This document shows positions 24,813 to 39,500 of a stretch of 64,000 nucleotides of DNA, one piece after another; within the stretch, counting starts at the first letter, position 1, and every line of letters starts with the position of its first letter. Made by a program: the position numbers and the translations under genes. Below the pieces are notes generated by a model. That model was not told the origin of the DNA. It worked only from the letters and a program-made list of their open reading frames with translations, and did not search any database. Origin of the DNA: Neelides folsomi (Eukaryota > Arthropoda > Collembola > Neelipleona > Neelidae); the NCBI GenBank assembly GCA_034687125.1, contig JAQGBZ010000239.1, positions 1-64,000 on the forward strand, given 5' to 3'.

Positions 24813-27800
24813 CCTTCCAACTGTTGTCTGTATATGGTAGGAAGTTGTTCGTCCATCTTCCCATCGATGAGATCATTGAGCCACCTTACTACCTGTGTGA
24901 ATAATCACCTCCGCTCATCTTCAGACGCTCTTGAGACAAAGGATCGAAGACCAACCAAGGGCAATTCCAACTGCTTCCTTCCTTCTCTTCCTTCTACTTT
25001 CTCACCCAGACTCTTCCCCAAAGATGAAAGATCCTTCTTCAGAGATCCCCCCAGACGTATGTGAAGTGTTTGTGGGCCACGAGTCAAACTTTGTCAAACC
25101 CGGAACTTAGGACCAATTTAGGAATCTTTACCTTAACAAGTCGCCAATTATCCTGCCAGCATCTCGCGAAAAGACATTACTTACCTTTGCGTATATAGCG
25201 GTCTTCCTCTCTCTTTACATTCTACCCCAATTTGAACTTTTCCAATTATGTTTATTTTATTATACCGATATATTTAAAATATCTAATTTTATGTAAATTG
25301 ATTTTTAACGTAGGAAAATTGTCTTTTTTGGTAATCACTTTTGAACTGAGGATATTAATTGAAAGTAGTATGTGGATTTTGTTGAAGCATTGAATATTGG
25401 AAAATTGGAAATTGAAAGCGTAAGGGATTGAGAAGAAGGGAGAGGAGGAAGAGAGATGTGAAGGGGATGAGGGTTAGGGAGGGACTGGGCGAAAAGCCGG
25501 CTCTCCTTTTTTCTGGGTCTCTTGCAATCGACGACTCATCTGGTAGGGGCAAAAGAGAGAGAGCAGGTACGAATCCTCCTTCGACGTCCAAGACTCAAGA
25601 CGGGGAAGGAGGTTACTTTACAACGTTGTCTCTTCACTCCTTCACTTTTGTCATCCTGTCCAGCATTTACATCAAACTACCTCTAACTACCAACCATGAG
25701 CTCTTCCACCTCGACCACTCGCCGGTCCAACATTTGCTATTAAAAGGATGAGACATCAAAGGGAATCATTTTAGACCATACACAATGACTCATTATCTTC
25801 AATGAGTAATAAACCTTTATTACATAAGGAAGGATTATTAAATATTTTAAATTGTAACTCTATCTATCATGGGCATTTTTGCTATCATCTTGAAATTTTT
25901 ACCAATCGACTATCTATGATTTTATTTATTAAAATATCTAATATATATTTTAATTTATAAAATATTATCAACCTTTTGATTAATTTCGGATTAAATGAGA
26001 TCGTGGAGTTTGAATTATAGATTTTTTTAAAGTTACAATGAAATAGTAGAGCTTTGGCCGTACATAAAGTTTTTATGTATCTGCATTTGGATAGTTTTTC
26101 CTCATTGGTTTTTACAATCGGAGGGAGCTGCTAATAACCAAGCTGAATGAATCTTTGAAGATGAGTGAAGCAGGTGATTGACTTCCCATCTTCTCATTTC
26201 AATAGCGGGCTCGAATGTTCACTGCAACTCAAGCTAACACATTTCTCCCACTTATCATTCTAATGAGCAATGAGGAATTACAGATAATTAGCATTTAAAA
26301 TATTGTTCACCAACTTGAACTTTAGTACCTACACGAGGCATCGGCACCGTTGTCTTCCCCGCTGCATCTTGCATCTTGAGTACAATATGGAAGATCAAGA
26401 CGTAAAGAAAGGAGTGGTCGGCTCATTGAACAATCACCTGCCTCTGCTCACATTCGAACTTGTCAGAATATGTCAAAGAGATAACCCAATGAACTTACAA
26501 TTCCCATTATTCCAATTTGCCCAATGTTCCAAACAACTCACATTCACTGTTTTTCATTCCTGGACGGATTGTTGGAAATTGGGACGATGGCGTTGTTCGC
26601 AGTTCAACTTTTAATCCGTATCAGAAAATGAGAGGCGTCAGAGGGAATTTACGATTCTCAATAACTTATTGGTTGCAAGGGCCTGAGGAGAAATTTGAAC
26701 TAACAACACACTCAGAGCCAATGTAACGACTTGTCTTCTGCTCTTCATAGGAAACAGTTAAGAATATCAGGGGTGTCTGGGAGTAAATAAAAGGTCTTCA
26801 AATGTTTGTAAATGAATTTCTTGAGACGATTCTTATCAACCGATCTATGGACGCTTTTAATGGTCGCCGTTGACCAAATGTCCTTCTTAACACTTTAATT
26901 CTTATGGGTCGTTGTGAGCTATTGTCTGCATGGAAAATGCAATTCGACTCATGTACAACATTCATATGTGTACTTATATTAAAGTCGAACGTTGACTGGT
27001 AGAAAAAACTACGCGATTAATTTTGCCCAAGTGATTAGCAAGGAATGAAAAAAAACTGCGAGTCGACAAAATCCCATGTTGACGATTCCTCCATTGGGTC
27101 CATTTAATGTCCTCATGTGAATAATATAGTAATACGAGATAAGCCATGCAATTAAATAATTTCGTGTTAAAATTCGCAACTGATTGTCCTTGTGGCGTTG
27201 TGACCCTTTCAACTTGAGCTCTGTTTTTCATTATCAGAAAGGGTGTTTTATCATTTGTAATTTAGGAGTGTCGCCGGCATGGGAAAAATGGTTGGGAAGT
27301 GTCGAGATGGGGCGATAAGGGCGGAGAGAGATCGTCTAACGGACAATTAATTGGTGATCAAAGAGGTGAGAATTACGAAGCCACTGAGCCCAATGTGCTC
27401 CTGAGATCTCCACAGACATCTCTGAATATCTTGTAGGAGCCAAGTGGGCAAATGGGCATTTGCGGAGGCGGAAGGCTGGGCAGGAGGTTTTGGAGAATGA
27501 GTTAAATAGAGATGGTGGGATTGATTAGAAGCCTCCATTTATTGCCCATTGAAGGAGAGAGTTGCGGAGAGTTGTGGAAGGTCGGCGTGGGAAAGTTGTG
27601 AATCCGATCGGGAGTGGGTGAGGAGTCGGAGGACAAAAGAACGTGAGAAATGGTCTGGATTGGACATGGAGCTCCCTTCGTCACGTGGGATTCCCCATTC
27701 ATTCACGGGAGTCTCTCATTCATCTCGACCGTCGTGGGCAAAGTATTTGGCAAAACGAGTAAAACTTTTCTACCGCCCTCAAACTCATCCACAGATGAAC

Positions 27801-30800
27801 AAAGAAGGAAGGAAAAGAGTCAAATTCCATAAATTTAATATGACAAGAACATTTCAAACTACGGTATATGTATACATAAAATACATACAAATACTATACA
27901 TAAAATACATTCAAATAGTTTGCATAAAATATGTAATATACTATGCTTACTTCATTCTTTGTTACATAAAGGAGATATGAATGACTTTAATAGGAATCTC
28001 CACTTTTATGCAAATGATACAGATCGTAGAGAGTGAGTAATAAAATGGTTGAGTTTATCTCTGCCGGTATTTAAAATTTAATTTGTCTATTAAACCAACG
28101 TTGAACGGAGGTCATTATTGTATAGTTATGTAATATTTAAATAGTTATAAGAAAGATATTTTGAAGGATTTTATAGTTTGTCCGTTAGGGTAAAAGGGTG
28201 GTTGCTGACAGTGGTGGCCTTAAAGAAAAGATCACGCATGGAGGTCGTGGGGATTGGGAAGAGGATGAGTTCCATATCCCACACCTTTCCATCTCCAAAA
28301 CATATAAACCATTCACATAACATTCCGAGGACGGAACTTTTCGGAGAAAAATAATTTTCAACCCTTGTTAGTCCTTATTGGATTTCGGGGATCCACTCGA
28401 GGAACAAAAAACCGCTCCTTTGTGCCCTTCTGCTCCCCTTCTCAATTCTACCTGGAGATTGAAACTCTTTTGGATTGGGGAGCTCACAAACATTTCAACC
28501 TCTTCAATTTAAACTTTGGGAACTTGGGAACCTTATGAATTTATAATTGAGGCCGAGGGCTTTATGAGCCACAGGTTCATAGGAGCAATAAAATGGACCC
28601 AAACCCTCACCATTTTTACATATAACTATAATATACATTTTCCATTCAGGGTCACACCAGTGGCCTTTTGGCCAAAAATATCCTTTTCACAAACGGATTT
28701 TATTCCTCAATAACCACAACACTCCAGACAATTGTAAATATGAAGGAGCAAGTAGAACATAAATTAAGGAATTACAACAGAGGGGTACATGTAAAGGTAC
28801 ATTGTGTCACTGGGCAGGTCATAGTAGTAATACTTATATCAACAAATATTGGTTTTATATGTAGTTATTCAGGAGTGGATAGCAAGTCCGTTGATTTTAC
28901 ACTTTTTATACGACTACTCGTACTTGTAATTGTTATACTTCCATTGGACTTTGAGTATAATATAATAATTTAGGATAGGAATATGTATGTGAGTCCATTA
29001 GCTGTTTGCTCAACTCCTTCCATTCCCACCCAATTCCATCCCTTGTGTTCAAAAATACAGATATGAACGGTAAACAGAAGAGGTGGCCATTATTCTCAAA
29101 GGAAACCGGACCCTCACTCACGGCGTCAAGATAAGAATGTAAAATTGGACAAGGCCAAGATGGACAAAACAACATTTTCCATGTAGACCTTCCTTGACTT
29201 ATGGCCTCGTCCAATCCCTTAGCTCTTTTCAACCCTTCACAAGGGACTTAACAAGAAAAACAAAATTAGAATAGAAAACTTCGCCCCACTTTTACAATTT
29301 CTCAGAATTTGGATCAAAATCCTTATTCCAAAATCATAAACCAATTCTTGACAATTCTAATTTAACTTATTACTTACTACCATTATATGCTATGTACCTA
29401 CATTTCCTACATTATATTGAAAGTGCAATTAATAAAATTTAACAAGAATAATTGTAGATACTCTGTTCTGAAAATTTTAAAAATTAAAAATTTAAATAAT
29501 TTAAAAATAATTTAAAAAATAAGAAGTCCTATTGATTTTAATGCTAATTTTGATGCCAATTTTTGTTTATTTTGTAAATGAACAAAGAATTTGCGAATAT
29601 TGTTGTTGTATTTGTTAAAGGTATTGGATGAAGAGGTTAAGAGAATAAGAGGCCAATGGCCAGACCGACTCCAGGTGCGGAATGATGGAAAAAATAGGAG
29701 CAGCCTCGTGTTGAACTATCAATCCACTTCTATTATACTCCAACCAACTCGCCAAATGAGATGGAAAGTCGAGATGGCTATTCAAACTATCTTTAATAAA
29801 TATCACTCTATGACTCACATACAATATTATTACTCGCTAAACCAATTGCCAGAATATGTCTACCATAGATAGAGTATCTAAATTATAACTACTTTGTATG
29901 AGCCAAATAATCAAACAAGATTATAACTACTGTATAACAGGTCATGTTTATTCAATTCAATCTAATGATTGAGTTTTTAAAATAAGGTGAAAAACTCATC
30001 TTTACTTTATGTGGGAAGTTTGGTGTATAAAATATACTGCGGCATTTGTCCCTTTGGAATGATGTTTGAATACTCAGGAGGTTACAAGTTTACATTTACA
30101 TACTACATACACCAAGCTGAAGAATTGTTCGAAAAGCAGTAAATAGCAAAAGGGTGTTTAAAAGGAATTCTTCATTTCCCAATCTTTGCCAGCTGAAAAA
30201 CTTTAGCCATTAAGATCTTAAAGTTCTTTTGCCATTTACTCTTCGCCAATTTTTATTTGTGTCCAGTTTAAATGCCCAGTCGTTTCCAGTTGTCGTAGGC
30301 TCTTTTCAAATAAGCTGCTTTTATGCAATCGGTGGAGTCTCGAAAGGATTTTTTGCAGGATGAGTGGAAAAAGTATTTGTAAAAGGTTCGTATAATCCCT
30401 TTGCCTCTTTTCCAAGAAAAGGATCGGCAAATTGAGCAAGAAATCCTCAAGGGATATTTCCAAAGGGTAGGTCTATGAATGGATAAAAACCCCAGCTGGC
30501 CCTTCCAACACTTGTCATTCCCAATCCTAAAAGAACTTTCAAGTTGGCTCAAGAGCCATTCATGGCTACAGAATTGTACAGGATCGTACAATTGCGTAAA
30601 AAGCGGACATTGATGGCTTCAATCCCCGGTCTTTGAAACTGGAAATTATCGCAAGAGTTCGTTGAGAATAAAATGAATTTTATTTGAATGGGTCAAACTC
30701 GCCAATTTTAATTGTTTTACAAGTCCAATGACACGAAGAAGCTCATTTTCATTCAGTAGATAAGACCTCGCTTTTATTGCTTCTCTTATTACAAAGGCGA

Positions 30801-33800
30801 ATCATATCTTGCTACACTCATAGTCAAATGACTCGAATGAATAATTTTAATTTCTTTTTCTACACTTTAAGATGGTCAAATGATATGGATTTGGCGAAAA
30901 TTAATAATCGAACACATGAAATATCTCAACTGTGGTAGTAAAGCTAGTGATCATATTTTATTTATATTAAGTATAATTCATTATACATTTTTCTTCATAA
31001 TAATGTAATACTGATAGTATGTTTTATCTTATATAGGATAATTTATTAAGGAGTTTGAAAGTTTTATTCCATTGGTTCTTCAATCTTTCCTTCTCAAAGG
31101 GTCAAGGAATAGGAAATTAAAAGGAATTGAACTTCTCTCCATTGTAGGAAGGGCGATTAACATAGAAATTATTCCATATTATGTTACATGATCTACTCCC
31201 AAGTGTCAAATTAGACATTCTGGGTTTGCTAATCCTCCACATACCTCATCCAAACTCCTCTGTTCCCTCCACCTGAGGTCGAAAATTAAAATTAATGAGG
31301 AGGAGTTGAGGGATTAAGGAACGCCATTACGAGTATCTCACGTATCAATTTAATCGCTTTATGAATAAAACGTATCTTCTTTATCGCCTCCATTCTCCTC
31401 ATCGAGTCGCCTTCATTTGGGAAAGGAGTTTTGTGTGCATAAAGGTGAAATTCGCCTCCGCTGGTTTCTCTATTATAATTTTATATAATGCCTCCACGTG
31501 GGTCGAGACCTGCAATTGGACAGAGGTGGGAGAAGCGAGGACAGATGAACAAAGTCATTTATTACATAAAGAAGACGACAGTTGACTTCTCTCGCACACT
31601 TCCCTCATTATCATACTTACAATCTCGTGGGCCCGCCATACAATTACAATCCAACCATCCAGACAAGTGAAATAGGCAAACAATGAAACCCAATAAATGC
31701 TCATATTGTATAACAATCGAAGAATGTCGAAATGTTCCATAGCTCCTATAAGGAAACTATGGCCAAAGAGGAAATGGTTCTAAGATGGCCAAAAGCGACT
31801 CGAGGATTTATTCCACCAGATGTGAAATGGAACTGAAGAAAGGGCGAGAAAGAAACGTGGCAGAAGAGAAATAAAATCATCATTTGATAAAATATGGAAA
31901 AGTAAACAAGGGAATTTGATCCACCGCTGACTTTGCATAACATTCCAATTTTCCTCCCATTTCCTCTCCGATGAACGCGCAAGAAGGAACAAAAAACACA
32001 AAGAAAGACTTTGGACAAGTGCGGTAGTTGATGAAAATGTAAATTGAACAAGAACATTTTTCAATGAAGGGTCAAAGGGTGATTGGAGTGTATGTTTGAA
32101 ATAAATAATTGTGAGAAGGAGGAGCCGAACAGATGGAGAATATGCGAGAAGGGCTTTGACTCCGAACTTCAAAAACTCTCCAGGAGTTGAAGAAGCCGGA
32201 TGGGGACGAGGGAAACCTGCTTATGCCCATTCCTTCTCGGAATTGCGAAATCTTCCCTTTCGAGCTCATCTCCCCATCTGAGCAAGTGGAGAGGTGAAGA
32301 ACTGAAGGTGTTTAGAGTTCCTAATGACCCCCAATGGTCCTTCTCCATGTCATTCACTTATCTCCTCCATCGATATGGAAAACAAAGAAATGATGATTCC
32401 ATGACCATCCAAGGAAAGAACCAACTTTTCTCGGTTCTCCTCAATGGCCAAAGAGACCCAACGAAGCCCAACGAAGCCCAACGAGGGATGATTCACGAGC
32501 GAGGGAGGACTGTAATGAAATGTCCATGTGGTCAAATATGCCCGTACATAGCGCCTTTACACCTCGCTCTGTTAATGTTGAATGGAAAGGCAATGAGGTT
32601 TCTTATGAGACAAGTTAGCCAGAATGTTGAACTACCTCTCTGGCTGATACCTTTGTAAAGACGCGTTTAATGAGAAGACATATGTAAATGACTTGTTTCA
32701 ATTTATTATTTCTCCGCTCCACTTCAAATCCTTACAAGATAAACACTATACAATACAATATTCAATACATTTTATACATATTTCTTAAACCTGCAGGTCC
32801 TGATGCATAACCACTTATGTGCTTGTATAGAACAGGTAGCTCAAGATGTCTGATGTCAATGAGATACTTTTGATTATGGAGAAAAAACTCTAAAGGGAAG
32901 CACACGTTTAATTATGTGTACTTAATTTACTTAAATACTGTATGGTACCTAGAGTATACTCTACTCATATTTAATACACGAGTAATATGAATGCCAACCC
33001 GTATGAAATTTTGAAAATGGAAGGAAATATATTTAAGAGTAAAGAAGCAGGTGAAGAGGAAGTTATTGGAAAATGTAAATTTGGCGTAGTACACCTGGAC
33101 AGGATGAGGATAATCGCCTTAACATTAAAAGTGACTCAGAAAGTTTCAATAATCTTCATTCTTAACAACTCCATAAGACTCGTTTGGATCTTCGGACCTC
33201 ACGACGTTCATTCTTTGCAACATCGCCTGAATTCGAAGGAGCTCTCGAATGGTCGAATGAATGTGCACGCTCTTTGGCTATTTGGCTTTAATGCTTGATC
33301 AGCGTTGTAATTCACCTATCTTGCAGATTCCTCATTAAAAACCCAAAGTTCATGAGCGGAATCTTGTGATTCATTGGCCTTCCATTGGAGTATAAATTTG
33401 TGATTTGATTGTTGTGCTAACTCACTTGTCAGCCTCATTCACATTAGAGAGGAGAAGAAGGCAAATGAATGTCTTTCATACATAATATCATCTGATCTCC
33501 TTTCCTCATAACTGCGGTTTACATACATACACTTAACATAATATTCAAACTGCTGGTGAAGGAACAAAATCCTCCCAATGTATTTACAAGTATTTAAACT
33601 CATTGAAACTCATTGGAAGAGTTTTAGTTCAATTGGACCTAAACAAAGATTCGCCACACTTTGTTATTGATCAACAATTGGAGATGTCGATTAAGAGAGT
33701 GGATTTACAACCCATGTGATGATTATCCCTTTGAGGACTTGGAAATTTCCAGACTGTAAATTGATCCATTATAGATTGAGACGAGTTTTGCGATTTAATA

Positions 33801-34452
33801 GCCACCAAACAAAGTGTTATATGTAATTTATCCAAGTTGTTATAAGTATAGACTATGGAATAATAGCGTTCTTGGATGGTTTTCCTCATGTAAGATCTCT
33901 TACATCTCTTTGATGGATGCAGCGACAGAGTGAGTGTCTGGTGGTGTGAAACAGGTAGAAAACATAACGGGCCTTCGCCATTCCCCCTTAATAAGGGCTG
34001 AGAGTTGATCAAAATGGTAATTGAATCAAGTTGGTCTTAATTCCACCGTCCGCACGTGGCACACCCCCTCAACATCACGAGACCAGACGCATCAATCAAC
34101 CAACGTTTTTTAACCTTAATTTATTCATATTCGAGGAAATACAATTACAGGCCCATCAAAATAATCATTTTGGTGTCATGAAGGCGATGAAGGTGAAGTT
34201 ATAAAATATCCCATATCAAAATTAATCTCTGTTCCATAATCGTTAATCATACTTTATGATTTACTATATGATAGCTCCAGAACAACAATAAAAATATAAT
34301 TTGATTTCACATGCAGTTTTAAAAATGTTTCATTTACCATTTTCATTTTCCAATCAGGCAGAATTTCAAAATTTTGGTAAATTCATTTTCTTCAACAATT
34401 AGATAATTTAGTTAATTAGAATTAGACAAACCAGAGGTTTAAATTAAGCAAG
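24813..34452. other. Gene-poor stretch downstream of miR-9
   Basis: Nearly 10 kb without a recognised coding exon, RNA gene or transposase. It alternates AT-rich DNA with G+C-richer islands (for example near 25.4-25.7, 27.3-27.8, 31.2-31.6 and 32.1-32.6 kb). The open frames in those islands show no family motif and no consistent splice partners. The minus-strand part just right of miR-9 could belong to the microRNA primary transcript, but no exon signals prove it. Confidence 0.45.
27872..27940. repeat. 24-bp tandem repeat, about 2.9 copies
   Basis: Units start at 27872 and 27896 and read atacataaaatacat followed by acaaatact or tcaaatagt. A third, decayed copy follows from about 27920. Simple AT-rich satellite-like repeat with no coding potential. 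Confidence 0.75.
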
Positions 34453-35786
34453 ATGGGCGATAAAGCAGTTTGCACAACCAAAATCGGTCCAGGACCTGCC
34501 GGAGTGAATCTCCCAACTCTTGTCGGCTTCAATGGACACGACTCGACCAAGATGAGACTTCCAGCCTACAGCATGAGACTCGCACTCGGTTCGTCTCTCA
34601 ACTGTCAAGGAGGATGCAAAAACACACCTGGGCCCAAATACACGATTCCTTACGGTCAAAAGGCAAACGGAACTTCCATCGGCGTCGCCTACACATTGAG
34701 AAGCAAACATAAGAACATAGCTTGTGGTAATAAATTAAACGTCATGAATTCATGAATTACAAAAACAGCAATATTACAATGAATAAATTATTAAATAATG
34801 TTATTTATCAATTATGAAGTGAGTAATTTAATAAATTGAAATTTCCAGATCCCGGATGTATTGGACCTGGACCTGGTAAATACTCTTGGGACATCAATCA
34901 AAATAGGAACAAAGCTCCTTTGTGGTCACTTCGCGCTCGACTTGAAGGCAGAGGAGCATGGTCGCTTGGACCAGGACCAAAGTACATGCTTCCATCCCTC
35001 ATTGGCCCAAAAGTCCCCAACAAACTGTCTCTTCCGGAATACTCAATGTAAGCAATAGTTAAAGTCATTTGAATCCATTTGGTTAGATTTAAATTACCAA
35101 TTTGGTTAGGGGGATGAGATGGAAAAATTGCTACCGGGCCATGAGCCCAAACACCACTTTGGCCCCACCATGCGAATTCCAGTGCTAGGATTCAATGAAT
35201 AATTTTAAACTCCTTTTACTTGTCACGTTTAGTCTAATTCATTTAATCAAAGATCGATTAATTCAAAATTCACCGTATAAATTCTATAATGATTAGGCCT
35301 TCAAAATTGTTTCTAAACAAATAATCCGAATAAAATACGATTTAATCACATTAGGATTTTCTTTCTATTTTTCTCGTACTATAAGATCTTATAATAAATT
35401 ATTTTTAAAGGTTATTGTGTAGATCTCGGTTAATTATATTTCAGTTAAGGATGAAGCTTTAATTAATTAAATTGTTTTGAATGGAAAGGACTGGACGCGG
35501 TAAAGGAGACGGATTCAATTCCTACCCTGGACCCAAATACGACATTGGCCGTCCAGATCTGGTGAAGAACAAAGCTGGAGCTTACAGCATGTTGGGCCGT
35601 CCGAAATGTCTTGGCTGCGAACCTCATTGTGGTGGACCAGGACCAGCAAACTACGACATTGAGCCAGCAAAATCAAGAGTCTTCCGCCACCCGCCCAAGT
35701 ACTCAATGGGAATTAAACATACAGAATGTGCTGGAATTTACAGGACAAAATACGACGAATCTGAAGCACTTCCCCCAACTTGTTAA
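34453..35786 (+). CDS. CIMAP1/ODF3-like SHIPPO-repeat protein (three exons)
   Basis: Member of the outer dense fibre 3 / ciliary microtubule-associated protein family (SHIPPO or STPGR repeats), whose vertebrate members are microtubule inner proteins of sperm flagella and cilia. Exons 34453-34726, 34849-35047 and 35489-35786 join in phase to 256 residues, almost the 254 of human ODF3. Six Pro-Gly-Pro repeats are visible: TKIGPGPAG at the N-terminus, then TPGPKYTIP, IGPGPGKYSW, LGPGPKYMLP, YPGPKYDIG and GGPGPANYDI, each followed a few residues later by a hydrophobic or YSM-type motif. The protein is rich in Gly, Pro and Cys and starts MGDKAVCTTKIGPGP. The exon 3 acceptor has a weak pyrimidine tract, but the frame and the repeat register support it. 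Confidence 0.9.
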
Positions 35787-35866
35787 ATTCCAAATCTCTC
35801 CCTTTTTGTAAAAATGCATTTTGTTTGTTTTTAAAATGGAAATAATTCAAAATTCATTAGTCTCTC

Positions 35867-35872
35867 AATAAA
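35867..35872 (+). terminator. Poly(A) signal of the CIMAP/ODF3-like gene
   Basis: AATAAA 81 bases after the stop codon, in the gap before the convergent optineurin-like gene. Confidence 0.5.
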
Positions 35873-36589
35873 CGCTTGAAGGTACATCAATTTTTATTTA
35901 CACATCAAATAGAGCATATTATAGCAGATGAAGAAATAGAGTAAATTGCATCTGCATCCACAAATTAAAAGTATTTGACAAAAATTTCCAGTAAACACTT
36001 GGTTTAAATACGTTAATAATATTATTTAATTAAGAAACCCGTAAGAAGACAGTATCTTGTAGATAAATTAAATAACAACGTGAAACTTTTTAATTATTTT
36101 AATAGTTAAATAGTCAATAATAAATTATTAGATAATTAGGTAATATATTTTAGAAAATCTTAATCGTTAAAATTGTAAAACTTTAAAAAATGATTCAAAA
36201 GTTAACTAAAAAGTATTACAATCTTTTAAAGGAATGGTCGACTTTATACTTACGATTCATCCGAAAAGAAATAGCTTCGAATATTTTAATTAAGTAATAT
36301 TCTGAATCGTAATATAATTGATTAATCGTAATAAAATTGATTGTGACGTTCAATGGCTCTTAACGCTAAGCACATGTTAAAATCTAAGAATTAATTAAAC
36401 ACTAACATAAACTAAAATGATGTTCAAATTCACAATTAACCTAAAGATTATTTAAGTATTATAATAAATTAATTATTGTAAATAACAGGAACTAGTGTGT
36501 AATACAAGGCATGTATTAAATTAGCACTTTAATTAATGATTATGATTAAAATCTAAAAATATAATAATAAGTTGATTTTTAAAGTCACT

Positions 36590-39500
36590 TCAAGGGAAAA
36601 CGAAAGGGTCGGAACGCTCAATATTGTAAAATTCTTCAAAACCAGTTCCGCAAATGGCCGCATGATTTTGCAATTTTTGGATATCTACAAATTGTTTGCC
36701 ACAAATGGGGCAACTGCCAGAATACATTCCCTCCTCATCGCTCACATTTGATGAATTCTGTAGAATAGAATGAAATAGAAATATTATCAGTTTTATCTCA
36801 AATATGTTAAATTAAAAAAATGTCTATAAGCTTTTATTGTCAATATTATCCTGTACATTTGACGCTGTATCAGATTGTGGTGGAGCAGAATCTGTTGGGA
36901 TATTCGCAGTTGCTCCCTCAGGCCTATACAAATTAAGAAAGACTATTCCTCAGTGGTATTTCAATCAAATTCAATTTTTATGTAATTAATCGACAAGGAG
37001 GAATTTCCAAACCCCGTAAGCATGTTTACTCATACACATATTATGTTGAAAGCAAGATAATACTGGGACAAGTTATTACAACCATATAACTAATCGTTAT
37101 AACTAACAATTAACAATCAAAAGTTGACTTACTTATTGTTTCCTAACTCTTCAAATTCGCGCTTTACATAGTTAAACAAACTGGCAAAGCCTGAGGTCAA
37201 AGTAGGCAAAGGTGTAGAAGAAGTTGAGGAAGCGGGAGCTGTCGGGTTAGTGGGACTTGAATCACTTGTATTTGGCCTATTCAAAGAACAATCACAAATA
37301 AGTATTTTGAAAATCCAAACATCCAAATCACACAATTAAAATTTTTAGTGAAGTTCAAGAAATTCCATCTCAAAACCAAGAATAAACCCGAAGCAAAAAA
37401 ACCCACATATTTCAAAAAGCAAAAATGGGAACTGAAAACTGAAGACTTGATTCCTAATGATTTTATTCTGATCTTATTTTCATCCATTAAAAAATCAACA
37501 ATCCAAAAATTGTTACACATTCCCCAACATATAATTCGTTTGAAAATCCTCCTTGTTCTCAAGAAGGTGATTAATTTACCTCTCAACGTGCTCAGTTGCA
37601 AGTTGCAAGTGTGTCCTATGGAGATTTTCGAGCTCGGTGTTCTTCTTATTCAAATCATCTTTGACGCGGATGATTTCTTGTTGGAGTTTCTCAATTTCTT
37701 TGTTCAATTCCTCTCTGGAATTCTTCTCAGCTTCAAAGTCCGCTTTGTAAATGTCCATCTAATATTAAAAATAAAAAATCACAATAAAATAAACAAACTA
37801 ACAAGTAAGTTACTTAAAATTATTCAAAAAATACTTATACTGAAATTATTAAGAAAAGCAAAGGGAACAAGAACAATTGGAATTGATGACTTTTCGATTT
37901 TATTATTTAACAAGCTTAAAATGACCACTAAAACAAAGATTTTATAATAGTAGGTATAAAGACTCATAATAAAACATGATTGAAAATCATAGTAAGAATA
38001 TGCTGAAAAATACTATTTGAAAATGTTTATAATTTAATTTGTAAAATATAAAATGTAAATTAATGAATGGCTTCATTTTTTGGCATATGGAATCCTATCA
38101 GAAGCTTTTGACAGACTCTTTTTAATTGCATTCGTAGAAGGCCAAGATGTGACGTTTGTTGGAACTGGTGGATAATAAGCAGCTTCTCTCAAGCGACCTG
38201 GATAATCCCCTACTTTGATGCTGCTATTCAACGTGTCGCCTTTGTTCAACTTAGAGATCTGTTGTCGACATTCTGCCAATTCAAAATTCAAATCAATCAT
38301 CTCTATTGCCATATCCTTCACCTCAATCTTCAATCGTAAAAATTCACGAATACAAATGCATTCCTTGGGTGGATCAATTCTGGATGTTGAAACACCACCA
38401 TTCCGATTTTTCCCAGTTTGATGAACAGAATGTGTAATTGGTAATGGCTGGCTCCCATAAGATTTATTATTGAATTGAACAGTTGAAGGAATAAAGTAAT
38501 AAGAGGGAACTGAAACACTTTTGATATTACTTGGCCTCCCAACCATAATACTCTTTTGAGACTCAAACTAATCGTTAATAAGCAAGCATCACAAAATGTG
38601 TTAAATATTAAATTACATAATTTTATTATAGAATTTTAAAAGACAGTAAGTAAATCAAAAAAGTTAACCTGTGCTTTGTAAGCATTCACGGAATTATTTT
38701 CCTCCAACAAAAGTGCAATTCGAGCTTTGTAGCTTCCATTCTCTTTTTCATAAATGCTGATGCGCTGTTTCAGATAATTGTTTTCCCTTTCCAAACCATT
38801 GACAACTTCTTCCAGACGTTCAACACTTGATCGAGCTTTTTCATAAGACTGTCGCATAAGTCGAATGTCGGCGTCTTTCTTAGCACAGCAATCAGTAGTC
38901 GGAGAGCTTTTGCTGTTGCGCTCAAGTTCGGCCAGCTTTGCCCTCAAAGCTTCATTTTCAATTCTAAAAGCCTCAAAAGAGGTTCTTTTACAATCTTCCA
39001 TTTCTTGTTTGAGGCGTTCAATATCCCGATCTTTGGCCTCTCTCAATGCGATGTGATAAGTATTCCTTTGCTTCTCTTCTTCAACAATTGTCGTTTCTCT
39101 GAGGCGAAGGAGGTCATTCTCTTTCTGCACAGTTTGCAATGTCCCTTGACATTCTGAGAGCTTTGTAAATGCAATTGAAGCTTGCTCATTTGACAAACTC
39201 AATCGTTCAACATCTGCTTTCAATTTGTTGATTTCTCGTTCTTGTTCGTCTCGAAGAGATGCACAAATCGCATATTTGGTGGCCTCTTGTTGTTGGAAGG
39301 CAATTTGTTGGAGAAGATTCGCATTCTCCTTCTTGGATTCTTCATAGAGATGATGAATTTCAGAGAGTTTCATACAAGCAGCATTTATTTCTGCATTCTT
39401 TGAATCAATCGTGCTCGTAAGATTCTGAAAATAACAAACGGTAAATATTAAAAATATATTTACATTTAAAGAAATATTTAATATAATGAAAATAATGATG

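Noticed and set aside
24905-25087. Possible minus-strand exon upstream of miR-9 (LGGSLKKDLSSLGKSLG)
   Set aside because: A donor-like GAG|GTGATT follows it, but there is no ATG start, no clear acceptor and no partner exon in phase. Could be noncoding miR-9 primary transcript.
25428-25751. 107-codon Arg-rich open frame
   Set aside because: Purine-rich low-complexity DNA explains it; no recognisable motif or conserved start context.
26942-26988. Hairpin-like ttcgact...agtcgaa with gtaca/tgtac pairs
   Set aside because: A large one-sided bulge and a short stem make it unlike a microRNA precursor; no known microRNA seed.
27549-27980. 143-codon plus-strand open frame
   Set aside because: Its end runs through the 24-bp tandem repeat and the protein shows no domain; no splice partners.
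32200-32658. 152-codon open frame on the plus strand in the gene-poor stretch
   Set aside because: Longest frame there, but no family motif, composition like translated noncoding DNA, and overlapping frames of similar length on the other strand.
37348-37947. 199-codon plus-strand frame opposite the UBAN exon
   Set aside because: It is the antisense shadow of the coiled-coil exons and introns of the optineurin-like gene; Lys/Leu/Ile-rich and without motif.
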